Below, piece by piece: positions 7,276-18,500 of a stretch of 35,087 bases of DNA; positions within the stretch are counted from its first letter, which is position 1; every line of letters begins with the position of its first letter. A program made the translations under genes and the position numbers. The notes below the pieces were generated by a model. That model saw only the letters and a list, made by a program, of their open reading frames with translations, was not told the DNA's origin and ran no database searches. This DNA comes from Sediminibacterium ginsengisoli (GTDB lineage: Bacteria > Bacteroidota > Bacteroidia > Chitinophagales > Chitinophagaceae): positions 1 to 35,087 of the forward strand of contig CAMBEQ010000024.1 in NCBI GenBank assembly GCA_945865545.1, read 5' to 3'.

Positions 7276-8991
7276 TTAATGCGAGTCTCTGCTTACTTCA
7301 CTTCCCGACCCACCCTTTAAAAAATCCATATCGGCTCCTAAATGCGCTTGTTCCACATGATTTTGGTACAAATGCACATAGCCTCTTGTTTGCATTTTTT
7401 CAGTTTGCTTCCATACCTTTTTTCTTGCTTCTAATTCTTTCTCTGAAACTTCTAAACTTAATTTTCTATTGGGCACGTCTAAACAAATAGTATCCCCATT
7501 TTGCACCAAGCCCAAAGGTCCACCCACGGCTGCTTCCGGAGATACATGCAATACCACGGTTCCAAATCCTGTACCGCTCATTCTTCCATCGGATATTCTA
7601 ACCAAATCGGTTACGCCTTGTTCTAGTAATTTTTTAGGTAAGGCCATATTTCCCACTTCTGCCATACCCGGATAACCTCTTGGTCCAACATTTTTTAAGA
7701 CCATAATACTACTCGCATCAATCACTAAAGCAGGATCTTCGATACGTGCATGATAGTCTTCTATATTTTCAAATACTACCGCCTTGCCTGTGTGCGTTAA
7801 TAAATTAGCACTGGCAGCAGATGGTTTAATAACTGCTCCATTAGGGGCTAAATTTCCAGTGACTACTATAATACCAGAATCGGGTTTAAATGGTTTTTGC
7901 ATAGTGCCAATAACATTTCTATCATACACTTCTGCTTTAGCACAATTCTCTCCTATTGATTTCCCATTAACAGTAATAGCATTTTGATGCATCACCGATC
8001 CCATTTCTTTCATAATAGCAGGCATGCCTCCCGAATAATACAAGTCTTCTAAATAATGCTCACCCGATGGTTGAATATTGGCTAGTAGTGGGATGCCTTG
8101 AGAATGAGTATCAAAATCGGATAAATTTAAATCTACTCCGATACGTCCTGCAATGGCTAATAAATGAATAACGAAATTAGTGGAGCCTCCTATGGCGGCA
8201 TTTACTTTGATCGCATTTTCAAAAGCGTCTCTTGTTAAAATTTTCGAGAGGGTTAAATCTTCTTTCACCATTTCAACAATTCTTCTTCCTGATAATTGTG
8301 ATAATACTTTTCTTCTTGCATCTGCTGCAGGAATAGATGCATTATTGGGAAGTGATAATCCCAAGGCTTCTACCATCACAGCCATAGTGGAAGCGGTGCC
8401 CATTACGGCACAATGCCCTTGCGTGCGCGCCATACAAGCTTCTGCTTCTATAAATTCCTCGTCCGTTATTTGTCCTAATTTTTGCGCTACATCAAATCTC
8501 CATACATCGGAAGTGCCAATGTCTTTTCCTCTCCAATGTCCTTTTAACATAGGACCTCCCGAAATAACTAAGGTTGGAATATCTACACTGCAGGCCCCCA
8601 TCACTAATGAAGGGGTAGTTTTATCACAACCACATAATAACACTACGCCATCTATTGGATTAGCGCGTATAGATTCTTCTACATCCATGCTCGCTAAATT
8701 GCGATACAACATGGCTGTTGGTTTTACTAAAGTTTCTCCTAAGGACATCACCGGAAATTCAACTGGAAAACCACCGGCTTCCAACACCCCTTTTTTCACC
8801 ATTTCTGCCAAGTCTCTTAAATGAGCATTGCAAGGTGTTAATTCACTCCAGGTATTACAAATGCCAATAACAGGTTTCCCTTCAAACATATCGGGTGGGA
8901 TGCCTTGATTTTTCATCCAAGCACGGTAAATAAAACCATCTTTCCCTTTTCTTCCAAACCAATTTTGGCTTCTCAAATTATTTGTTTCCAT
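7276..8991 (-). CDS. IlvD/Edd-family sugar-acid (aldonate) dehydratase
   Basis: The product has 571 residues from ATG 8991. A GTG six codons upstream is also open, but METNNLRSQNWF aligns with the usual start of the family. The enzyme removes water from an aldonate to give the 2-keto-3-deoxy acid, using a [2Fe-2S] cluster and Mg2+. Cluster cysteines are Cys54 (TWSELTPCNAH), Cys122 (LLCGCDKTTPS) and Cys194 (RTQGHCAVMG); Lys124 in CDK is the probable carbamylated metal ligand. GGSTNFVIHLLA and GRMSGTGFGTVVLHVSPEAA are the family signatures. The last motif and the SDR plus lactonase neighbours favour a pentonate or hexonate dehydratase over the isoleucine/valine enzyme. No branched-chain amino-acid gene is nearby. 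It appears to be the first gene of its operon. Confidence 0.88.
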   Translation of the reverse strand: METNNLRSQNWFGRKGKDGFIYRAWMKNQGIPPDMFEGKPVIGICNTWSELTPCNAHLRDLAEMVKKGVLEAGGFPVEFPVMSLGETLVKPTAMLYRNLASMDVEESIRANPIDGVVLLCGCDKTTPSLVMGACSVDIPTLVISGGPMLKGHWRGKDIGTSDVWRFDVAQKLGQITDEEFIEAEACMARTQGHCAVMGTASTMAVMVEALGLSLPNNASIPAADARRKVLSQLSGRRIVEMVKEDLTLSKILTRDAFENAIKVNAAIGGSTNFVIHLLAIAGRIGVDLNLSDFDTHSQGIPLLANIQPSGEHYLEDLYYSGGMPAIMKEMGSVMHQNAITVNGKSIGENCAKAEVYDRNVIGTMQKPFKPDSGIIVVTGNLAPNGAVIKPSAASANLLTHTGKAVVFENIEDYHARIEDPALVIDASSIMVLKNVGPRGYPGMAEVGNMALPKKLLEQGVTDLVRISDGRMSGTGFGTVVLHVSPEAAVGGPLGLVQNGDTICLDVPNRKLSLEVSEKELEARKKVWKQTEKMQTRGYVHLYQNHVEQAHLGADMDFLKGGSGSEVSRDSH

Positions 8992-9016
8992 GTACCCTTT
9001 ATTTTTCACAATTTAA

Positions 9017-9056
9017 CAAAAAAAACCCTTGCAAATACAAGATTTACAAGGGTCTT
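9017..9056 (-). terminator. Intrinsic terminator after small lipoprotein gene
   Basis: The stem pairs ACCCTTG (9025-9031) with CAAGGGT (9047-9053) and continues inside as AAAT/ATTT after one mismatch. On the minus strand an eight-T run follows (9024-9017). It lies 40 nt past the lipoprotein stop and about 25 nt before the ATG of the dehydratase gene. Confidence 0.85.
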
Positions 9057-9092
9057 TATGTATCAAGGGAAGGTTAAGCGCTTCGTAATCAT

Positions 9093-9539
9093 TTATTTTT
9101 GAGCAATCTGAAAGGTCTTTGAAGATGAATTAGAAGATTTAGTTTTTGATGTTACAGTAACTGTTACAGTACATAAAACACCAGGTGATAAACTTGTAAT
9201 ACTAGCTTCATTGGCTGCCCCAGTACCCGAAGTGCTACTTTTAGAAACTTCAGTATTGTCTTTATTCTTTTTAGTGACTACGTCAATAGTTACTCCATCT
9301 TTTGGTAAAGAAGAAGTTACATTGATATTCACTTTTTGAGTGGCTGCTAAAGCGGCTATTGGATTGGTATAATCCACTTCTTTAGCATCTATTTCAATTT
9401 TAAAAGCAATATCAGCTTCCGTAATCACTACAGGCGGTGGTGTAACAGGACCTGGAGTTGTAGCAGGTGTATCGCCGCCTTTGCTACAAGAGAAAAGGAC
9501 AAAAGGAATAGCCACCAACGCTAATTTAAATAATTTCAT
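9093..9539 (-). CDS. Small lipoprotein following the giant T9SS protein
   Basis: The product has 148 residues from ATG 9539; an in-frame TTG three codons earlier is less likely. Residues 1-17 form a lipoprotein signal with lipobox VLFSC, making Cys18 the lipidated residue. A Pro/Thr-rich linker (TPATTPGPVTPPPVV) follows, then a roughly 105-residue domain that reads as beta-rich, with alternating hydrophobic Val/Ile and many Ser/Thr/Lys and the closing segment CTVTVTVTSKTKSS. This is compatible with a fibronectin- or Ig-like fold, but I do not recognise a named family. Its start lies 20 nt past the stop of the 3,896-residue secreted protein and a strong terminator follows, so the two form one transcription unit and may act together at the cell surface. 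Confidence 0.75.
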   Translation of the reverse strand: MKLFKLALVAIPFVLFSCSKGGDTPATTPGPVTPPPVVITEADIAFKIEIDAKEVDYTNPIAALAATQKVNINVTSSLPKDGVTIDVVTKKNKDNTEVSKSSTSGTGAANEASITSLSPGVLCTVTVTVTSKTKSSNSSSKTFQIAQK

Positions 9540-9559
9540 AATTTTCAATTTTATATTAT

Positions 9560-12500
9560 TTATAATTTTATCATTTTAAATTGATAAGATAATTTACCGT
9601 CAGATGAAGTTACTCTAAATATGTATACTCCAGCTGATAACTCTGAATAAGACAATCTAGATCCAGCATAAACTCCTTGTATAGAAGATACCCTTGCTCC
9701 ATTGGAAGTAGCGAAGACGTCTATATTTAATTTTTGATATCCGTTGACAACGAAATCAAAATTCAAGTAATTTATAAATGGATTAGGTGCTAATTTAATA
9801 TACTCAGTCGCGCTTAAATTAATTACATCCGTAACCATGAAGTAGTAAGCATTGCTTGCAACACTTGTACATCCATCGTCTGTGGCTTTAACAGTATAAC
9901 TTCCAGCATCTTTAGGTTTAAAGCTTGCTGCAGTAGATACCATTGAAGTGTCTTTATAATACCATTTAATACCTGTAGCTACTGAAGAAACTAAATTACC
10001 AGTAGCATCTCTTGTAATACTTGGTGCTGCAGGAGTAGCTTTAACTACAATATTAAGTTTCACACGATCGCCATAACAACCTGCTGCGGTATCTCCTTGA
10101 CCTACATAGTAAGAAAGAGTACCTATTGCAGAAGTATTTAAAGTAGGTATTGCAGTAGAAGGTGTTCCACCTGTTTCAGCAGCATACCATACCAATTTAA
10201 CTTTAGAAGAAGGCGCCGTATAACCACTAACTGTTAAACCTGTTTGATTTTGACAAGCTATTGCAGATGTAATAGTTGGTGCAGGAGGTAATGTAGCCAC
10301 CGATACTACAATTGGTTTAGCCGTTCCACAACCTGCAGTATCTAAGGCCTTAATATAATAAGTACCAGAGGTAACTACTTTAGTTGGATCTACTACTTTA
10401 TTCGTGGTATTAATATCTGAATAGTAAGCAAAGGTCAATCCTTTTGCACTTCCATTAGTAATTAAACTATCTTTTAAATTCACTACTAGTGGTAAACAAG
10501 CTGTTGCAGATGGTTTCACTGACAAACTTGGCTTAATAGCACAACCTGTATTAACTAAGAATATGAATCTTTCTACAGATAAACCATATTCATCGGTTGC
10601 AGCCACTCTTAACTTAAGGGTATCCGCATCATTTAATTTTCTCTTATTCACTAAGATGGTACTACCTATTTCAAATAAGTCATTGTTCTCTCCACCTGCT
10701 CCAGTTACAAATTTATAAGTTAATATTGGATCAACGGCTGGAGTAGGACTATAACTCGCATTTAATGATAAGGTAAACTTAGACGAATCTGCAGCACTCG
10801 ACTTATAGTAGAAATAAGAACTATCCTTTCCATTTACTAATAGCTTATTAGGCCCTTGTATTGCTTGGAAAGAATATAATTTTTCAAAGTAAAGACCGCT
10901 CGCATCAGCCACTTTTAATTTAATACCATAATCAGAAGAAGAAGGAGTCTTTTTCAATCTCATAGTATTACTTGCATCAATAGTAAATAAGTTAGCTGTG
11001 TCTGTAACAATTGAATAAGTCATTTTTGCAGCACTATCATTGTTTAGAGCAGATAGAGCAAATTTCACACCACTAGTATCATTTTTCTTCAAGAAGAAAC
11101 TAGCTTCTGCCGAAGCATTCAGCAAGATATCATAAGGTGCATTTTTCTCTACCAATGTTCTATCAGCATTTACCTGTATTACTTTATTGCCAGAAAACTT
11201 AGACCCTGTATTGGACGCATCTATAGATTGAACAGCCCAATAATAAGTACCTGGATCTAATAGTACCGTTAAGGAAAGGTTCTTTCCTGCATTACCTGTT
11301 TCAGGTGTTTTTCTAATACCTGAAGTTAAGTTAGCATTTGGATCCAATATATCAGACAAGCCTGGCTTAGTTCCTATACCCACAGCATACAACAATCCGG
11401 CAGCAGGTGTGTAGTCATCTGCGGAAGCGTTCCAATTTAATTGTACTAAATAACTATTTGCCACTTTACTTACAACAGCTGAACTACTAGCTTTTGGTGA
11501 AGTAGGTGCTTTATTGGCGCCATAGCTATCTTCAATATAGTTAGAATCGGCTACCGCAATGGTGGAATCCGCAAATCCTCTTACGCTATTACTTTTAATA
11601 ACAGAAGCTGAAGCAGTTGTTTCATTAAGCCCAGTAGAGAGTGATTTTATTTTTCCAGTAGAGATAGAAGCATTGGTCGTTACTACTGTAGAATCATTGT
11701 ATAAATAAGCTAAATCTCTTACGTTTTTTAATATTTTAAACGAGCTCACTACACTGGTTGTATTCTTAATAGGGTCTCTCACCTTCTCCGTTCCTACCAA
11801 TACCAAATCAAGGATTCTCTTACCACTAAAGTCACCTAAGCTTGGTCTCATGACTGAATAATTACCAAAAGGGAAAGTAGGTAATTCATCGTAATTCATA
11901 ACACCGGTTGTGCCTAGTTTGGAAGGATCCGCAAAAGCCATGGCACTAAAGATACCTGTACCTGGTCTTGAACCACTAAATATGATATCAGGGAATCCAT
12001 CGTTATTTATATCCCCCCAAGTGGTTTGCCCTTTTTCAAAAGGTTTCACATTAGAATTGGTTTGTAAAAACTGAATTGTTTTTTTAACAGAGTCAACCCA
12101 TTTATTTTGATACACTCTAAAAATAACCCCTGCGTCTGATCTACCAGAAAGTGCTAAATCAAATAAACCATCATTATTGTAATCGATTAAATCAATCGTT
12201 GCATTTCTTACGGTAGGCAATGAAAGTGATTCATTTAAAACAAAGGAAATTTTATTAGAAGTATCAGAGGTATTCATATACACTGACCCTACTCTCTTAT
12301 TATTGTTTCCGTCATTGTATAAAATGGCTAAATCTGGTTTCAAATCTTTATTTAAATCCCCTATTGCTAAACTTACATTTGAAATTAATTTAGTAGTTAA
12401 TATGGAATCTAAATTAGTTGTAATTGGTTTTACATTAAATCGAAGTAATCCAGATGGGGTTCTAGCTACGGTATCTTTATAGAAACCTAAAAATTTAACC

Positions 12501-15500
12501 TGCCCTAATCCAGAATTATCCAATCCAGTATAAATAAAGTCTTTATAGCCATTATTATCTAAATCTATAAAGTCAATTTTAGCACTAGCCAATTTTTCAC
12601 CACTGAACACATTATTGGTTATGTTCTCAAATTTATAATTACCTAGGTTTTTGAACACCACCAATTTTCCTTTTAAGTTGGAGACATCATCACCAGCGAC
12701 TACTAAATCTAATAAGCCATCGTTGTTAATATCCACCCACTTAATTTGTGCATTTACAAACCCATTTAAGTCGTTCCTAAATCCAGTACCTCTTCCGGCT
12801 AAAGAAACCCAGTTAGAGTCATTTTTAAATTTAGCAAACTTACCTCCTAAGTTTTTATACAAACCAACTGGTGTGTTAAATTGATCATTGGTTGCATCGC
12901 CAGTTCCTAAGTATAAGAAATCAAATACGCCTCTATTACTTACATCGGCCCATGCAAAAGCAGGATTTTCAAGTGGCTTAATTCTTGAGTCTATAATACC
13001 ACCTTGGTTTACAAACTGCCATGAATACTTCAATACAATTTTTTGGTTATCTGCAAAAGAAGAAGATAAGAAATTGCCATCCACCGCTTGCACCGACCAA
13101 TAGTAAACCCCAGGAGGTAATTCTAGATAATATTTATTTGAACCAATTAATGAAGTATTAGGTGTTTGTAATTTATCCGTTTTAGGATTCACTTGAATAA
13201 CACGCAAATCACTTAATCCAGGCTTGGTTCCCAACTTCAAGTTATAATACATATTGTTTGCACTGGTATGATCATCCTCTGATGCATCCCATTGCAATAC
13301 TACCCTTCCTTGACCCTGATCGACAAAGGTTAAGTTTTGTGGCGTTGCAGGTGCTGTATTCAAATTATCCCCTTGTTTATTTAAATAAATTGAAGTAGTG
13401 GTAGACAATGCTTTTTGTCCGCTGATTACTAAGTCCATGCTTCCATCTCCATCCGCATCTCCCCAACTTATAGCAGCATTAGCATATTGTGGAATATTTT
13501 TATTTTGTGACAAAGTAAAATTACCAAAGCCTCCTTGGTTTAAGTAGAATTTAGTTACAGGATTGGCCAGGGTATCTAATCCTGCTACGGTAATGTCTAA
13601 TAAACCATCATTATTAATATCTACTATTTTAACGTCCCCATCGGATATATTATCTAAAGGCACCCCGCTAATAGTATAGATACTTCCATAAGAGAAGTAA
13701 TTACCAAATTTGGCATTTTTAGTTTCCTTGGTTTGGTTTCTAATAATCAATAATAGTGGCACATCCGTATTCACATTGTTAGTGCTTTTCACAAAAGTTC
13801 CAATTTCAACTATATCCAAATCACCATCTCCATCAATATCACCCACATCAAATCGAGCATTCTTCATAGCTATGCTATAATTATTACTACAATTACAAAT
13901 AGGATCCCACATATTGCTACTTAATGGGTAAGTATATCCATTGTTGTATTGGCCACCTCCATAATTATTGTCACTTATTTTTGGATCCAATAAAGTATTC
14001 ACACGAACACCTCCAATGGCTGCCACTTTATTATTCGATGTACCAGTACCAGCAAATATTAAATCTAAATCACCATCCAAGTCATAATCTATAAATCGGG
14101 AATCTGCATCGTACATATCAGGAATTGCCCCATTAAAATCTGTCACTTTGGTAAAATTACCTCTACCATCGTTCTTATATAAATAGGAATGCGCAATTCC
14201 TTGTGCATCTTGACCAGAAGTAAACATGTCTAATGTTCCATTGTTATCATAATCACCAAAAGCCATATTCGATTTCTTTAATCCATCCACAGTTGCAGGT
14301 GTCTTCACTTCAAAAACACCACGATTATTAATAAGTGTTTGGAAACCAACACCTGCACCTCCAGGTTGACCAATCATGGCAATGTCTAACCAACCATCAT
14401 TATTTAAATCGACCCATTTGATATCACCATAATGGTAGGCTTTATTGGCTAGGTTTTGGTTTTCGAAAGTAGATCCTGTGTTTTTGAAAACGGCCGTTAC
14501 ATTACCATTGTCATTTTCTCCCAACACCGCTAAATCTAATAAACCATCATTGTCATAATCTCCCCATGAGAATTTAGCGCCAAACAAACCTGGTATATTA
14601 TGATCAAGTAATTCTAATGGATCTTTAGGAATAAATAATTTTTCAGCAAATGTAGATGCCTGCCCTTCCTTATTCACCATTTGTACTTTAATATAATAAG
14701 GCTTTTTACTAGAAATGCTTAAGTCATTAAACGAAATGGAATCTGGGTAATTTCTTGCATAAGCACGATCCAAAACAATTGGAACGGTAGGCGCTAATTT
14801 TCTATAATTATAGGCATTATTAATTCTTGCAGTGGAATAGTCTGCATTGGTATCCACTATTAAATTAGCAAAAATATAAGGGTCTATCTCATCTGAAGAT
14901 GGAGTCCATTTAATTTTAACTTGATATCCACTATTAGAGACAGTAATGTCAGTAGCCGCAATCGCTGCAGGTGCTATTCTAGCTGCACCTCCAGTTTCCT
15001 GTATCCATGTTTTGATCATATAATTATTAGTATTCCAAGAATCTAAATACCCATTTTGATCTTGCACTGGTTCAAACCACATTAAGTCCTTGGCCCCATC
15101 TTGGTTTAAATCGAGCATCTTTAAATTACTAATAGCCCAAACATTATTAGAAGAGTATGGTGCTGATCCTATTGTTGTTTTATCAAAATCACCACGGTGG
15201 TTATTTAAATAAGCAATAAAAGTACCCGAATTATCTATCGTTATTACATCCGGGTAACCGTCATTGTTAATATCACCTACGGTCACTTTACCATCATTGA
15301 TGGCTCCATTTACTTGCATTTCTGCACTTACAGCACTATAGGTGTTATCAAAATCATACACTTTATAATTTCCACCATTCATCCTAGTTAAAATTTGAAC
15401 GGTACGGCTATTTTTAAAATCACCAAAATACAAACCTGCTTGCCAGTCTATACTAATTCCTGTAATGTATAGGAAGAATTTACCTGCTTTTTTATTGGAT

Positions 15501-18500
15501 ACAAAAACTACTAAAGGATTTCCATTTTGGCCTGATAAGCCAATGCTCCAGGGATTAGCACTGATACCAAAAATATCAGGAATACCATCGTTATTAATAT
15601 CTACTACTTTTACAATACGAATACTACTATTAATTTGTTGTATAGGATTCCAGGTGTTACCAAAATTCAATGTGGAATTTGGCTCCCATTTCACTTGATT
15701 TAAGCTTACAACAAGTTCTTCTTTTCCATCAAAATTCCCATCCATAAATTCTGCAGCAGATTCTACATTCTGTCCTTGATTGGTTTGATAATCTTGATAT
15801 TGGAAAGTTTTTTGATCCCATTTATAAGCCAAATTGGTCGTTTGATCGTATGAATTTACATTCGTGTTAAAGAAATTTCTTGGAGGAGTAAGGGTATCTA
15901 AAGTAAAATTCAAATTGTTATTGGTTAAATAGGCAATACGATTTTGTTGGTTCATATCGGTGCTACTTTTATAAATACCCACCAAATCAAACTCATTGTC
16001 CCCATTTACATTCATTGCCCCCACCACTTGCATATAATCATTTTTGCCTTTTGCAATAAGTGACTTTTTATTTAAAGTGAATTTTATTTTATTAGACCCA
16101 GTTCCTGCTAAAATATTAATAGCAGTTAATGAGTCATTAATAAATCTCTTAGAACTATCAATTTGTCTGTATGCTTGTGAGTATATAATTAATTTAGGTA
16201 AAGCAGTTGCAACATCTGCAGCCAATTTAACTAAGTTAACCGATTGTTGTAATGCCCCACCTGATCTTGAAGGTACTCTTACAAACAAAGAAGCAGTATC
16301 TATATTGGTTGAAGTATTAAAACGTACCGAAGGAACAAATATGGTATCTTTTGAGGATTTAATATTACTTAATCCTGTTTGAATTGCAGTAGTCCCAGAA
16401 CCTATTGTAGCACGTAAAACATAAAAATACTCTTTACCTGAAGTAGGTAAAATATCCTGAATAGTATCTTGTGTTAAATCAATGGTTCTCGCCAAAGGCG
16501 CAAGCGTATCCAATGATGTTTTAATGGTATCACGGTACAATTTAACATTCGTTAAAGCAGTGGTACCTGTTTTAGCCCATGTTAATATAACCGCAGTTCC
16601 TGTTTTTTGTAATCTTGAAATTTGAGGAGCTGGAACACTAAATTTGTTCTCAAAAGCACCTACATCCGCCTTAGTCCCAGTTGGATTAGGTCTTGCAGCA
16701 CCATTGTAATCGTAAGTTAATGCCCTTAAAGTATCTTTATCAGAACCACTTAAATATAAGACATCTTGACCTTTGCCTAGAGCAGGAGAAAAGTTGGTTA
16801 AGGTATAATCGTTTGAAGATGAGTTTTTGAACTTTGGATCTGCTAAAGTATTAGTGGCAGACTGCGCAGCTAAAGCCCCATTATCCACTATAGAACCTAC
16901 TACTTTAAATAATTTATTATTGAAATTAGAGTTGTACCCGTTCTCAGAAAGAATACTATTAAAAATAACTACTGATTTTTCAGGACCACAACAATTTGTA
17001 CTCAAAAAGTTATTATTTGAGAAAACAGAATTGATAAATCTAATCACTTTAGTTCTTGGTCTTGATGAATCTTGACCACCCACAATATTAAGAGCTCCAC
17101 TTTGAGTAGAATTATTAATAATTAAACAGTTTCTAAACTCAGGGGCAGATTGATCTGAACTTATTACAAATTGACCAGCCAAATTATTTGTAAAAATACA
17201 TGATTCAAATAATGGGTTTGAATTCCAAGAAATAGAAACCGCAGCGGGTGCTCCATTGTTCCAATTATTAAAAGCTCCACCAGATATAGTTAATCCTATA
17301 AATACATTTCGAGGTTTACTATAATTGGTCACATTCCAGTCCCCTTGGTCTTCAATTCTTAAAACTGGGGCTGTAGTACTTGTCGATTCCAAAGGATAAA
17401 TAATCGCCTTACCCTTATTTTTCGCCATGATGGTAAATGTTCTTTTACTCAAAAATATATTCTCAAAATAAGTTCCATCATTTAAAACAATAGTATCTCC
17501 ATCTTGACCGTTATCAATGGCATATTGAATACCCTTCATAGGCAAGCCAACAGAGGCATTATTAGTTGCAAGTCCTGCGGTATCCAATACCCAAGTATTA
17601 TTGGCTTTAGCATTAGCTAATTTAGACATATCACTGGCAGCACCCACACTATCCACTACTTTAATACCATAAAAATATTTAGTATTAACAATGACTGATC
17701 TATCAATATAATAATTAGTATCTATCGCTGAAGCGATTTTATCTAAATTAATAGCATCTATGCCTCTATAAATATTGTATTTTCTTCTAATAGTAGAAGT
17801 ATCAGACCACACTAAAGCAACAGATCTTGCTCCACCAAATGCACTTACTGTATCCACTCCATCAGGAGGTACATTGGGTTTGACATTCAATTGATTAGAA
17901 AATCCACTAAATAAAGCAGGACTAGCATCATTGAATGCTTTAACCCTGTAGTAATATTTAGTTAAGTTAGTTAAGTTAGTAGTATCTATAACTAATAAAC
18001 TATCAATCTTATTAATAGTGATAATTGCTGTTGGATTTGCATCATCAGCAATTGCACTTGTAGATCTATAAATTTTATAACCAGCAATGGTGCCATTTAA
18101 TGGTTTTGTCCATTTTAACGAAATAGATTTATTTGAACCATCTGCAGAAACTAAAACTGGGGCTGGAAAGCCAAAAGTATTTTCAATGGCTCCAATATCC
18201 GAATTTGATCCAGCTGGAGAGGGCCTTGAAGTACCATACATATCAGCGGAATTCACTTTTTTAACACTATTTTTTCCGTATGTATTTTTACCTGAATTAA
18301 TTAAACTACTTGAAGAACTTAGAACCATATTAACTGTATCAGAAAAATTTGGAGTGGATGCAATTACATTATTACTGTAAGCCACGTTAATTTTATCAAG
18401 AGCGCTTCCTAATTGTGGATTTTTTGAAAAGAAATTGTTTTCAACATACATATCATTAAACTGAGAAGCCCATGGCACTACATAAAAGTCAGCATCATTT

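Noticed and set aside
8180..8824. 214-codon open frame on the plus strand
   Set aside because: It lies entirely antisense to the conserved IlvD/Edd dehydratase, has no recognisable domain, and reflects the codon pattern of the real gene.
11800..16010. CRISPR-like or recent tandem DNA repeat
   Set aside because: The periodicity comes from diverged FG-GAP/VCBS-like protein units at uneven spacing in one open frame, without conserved repeats and unique spacers.
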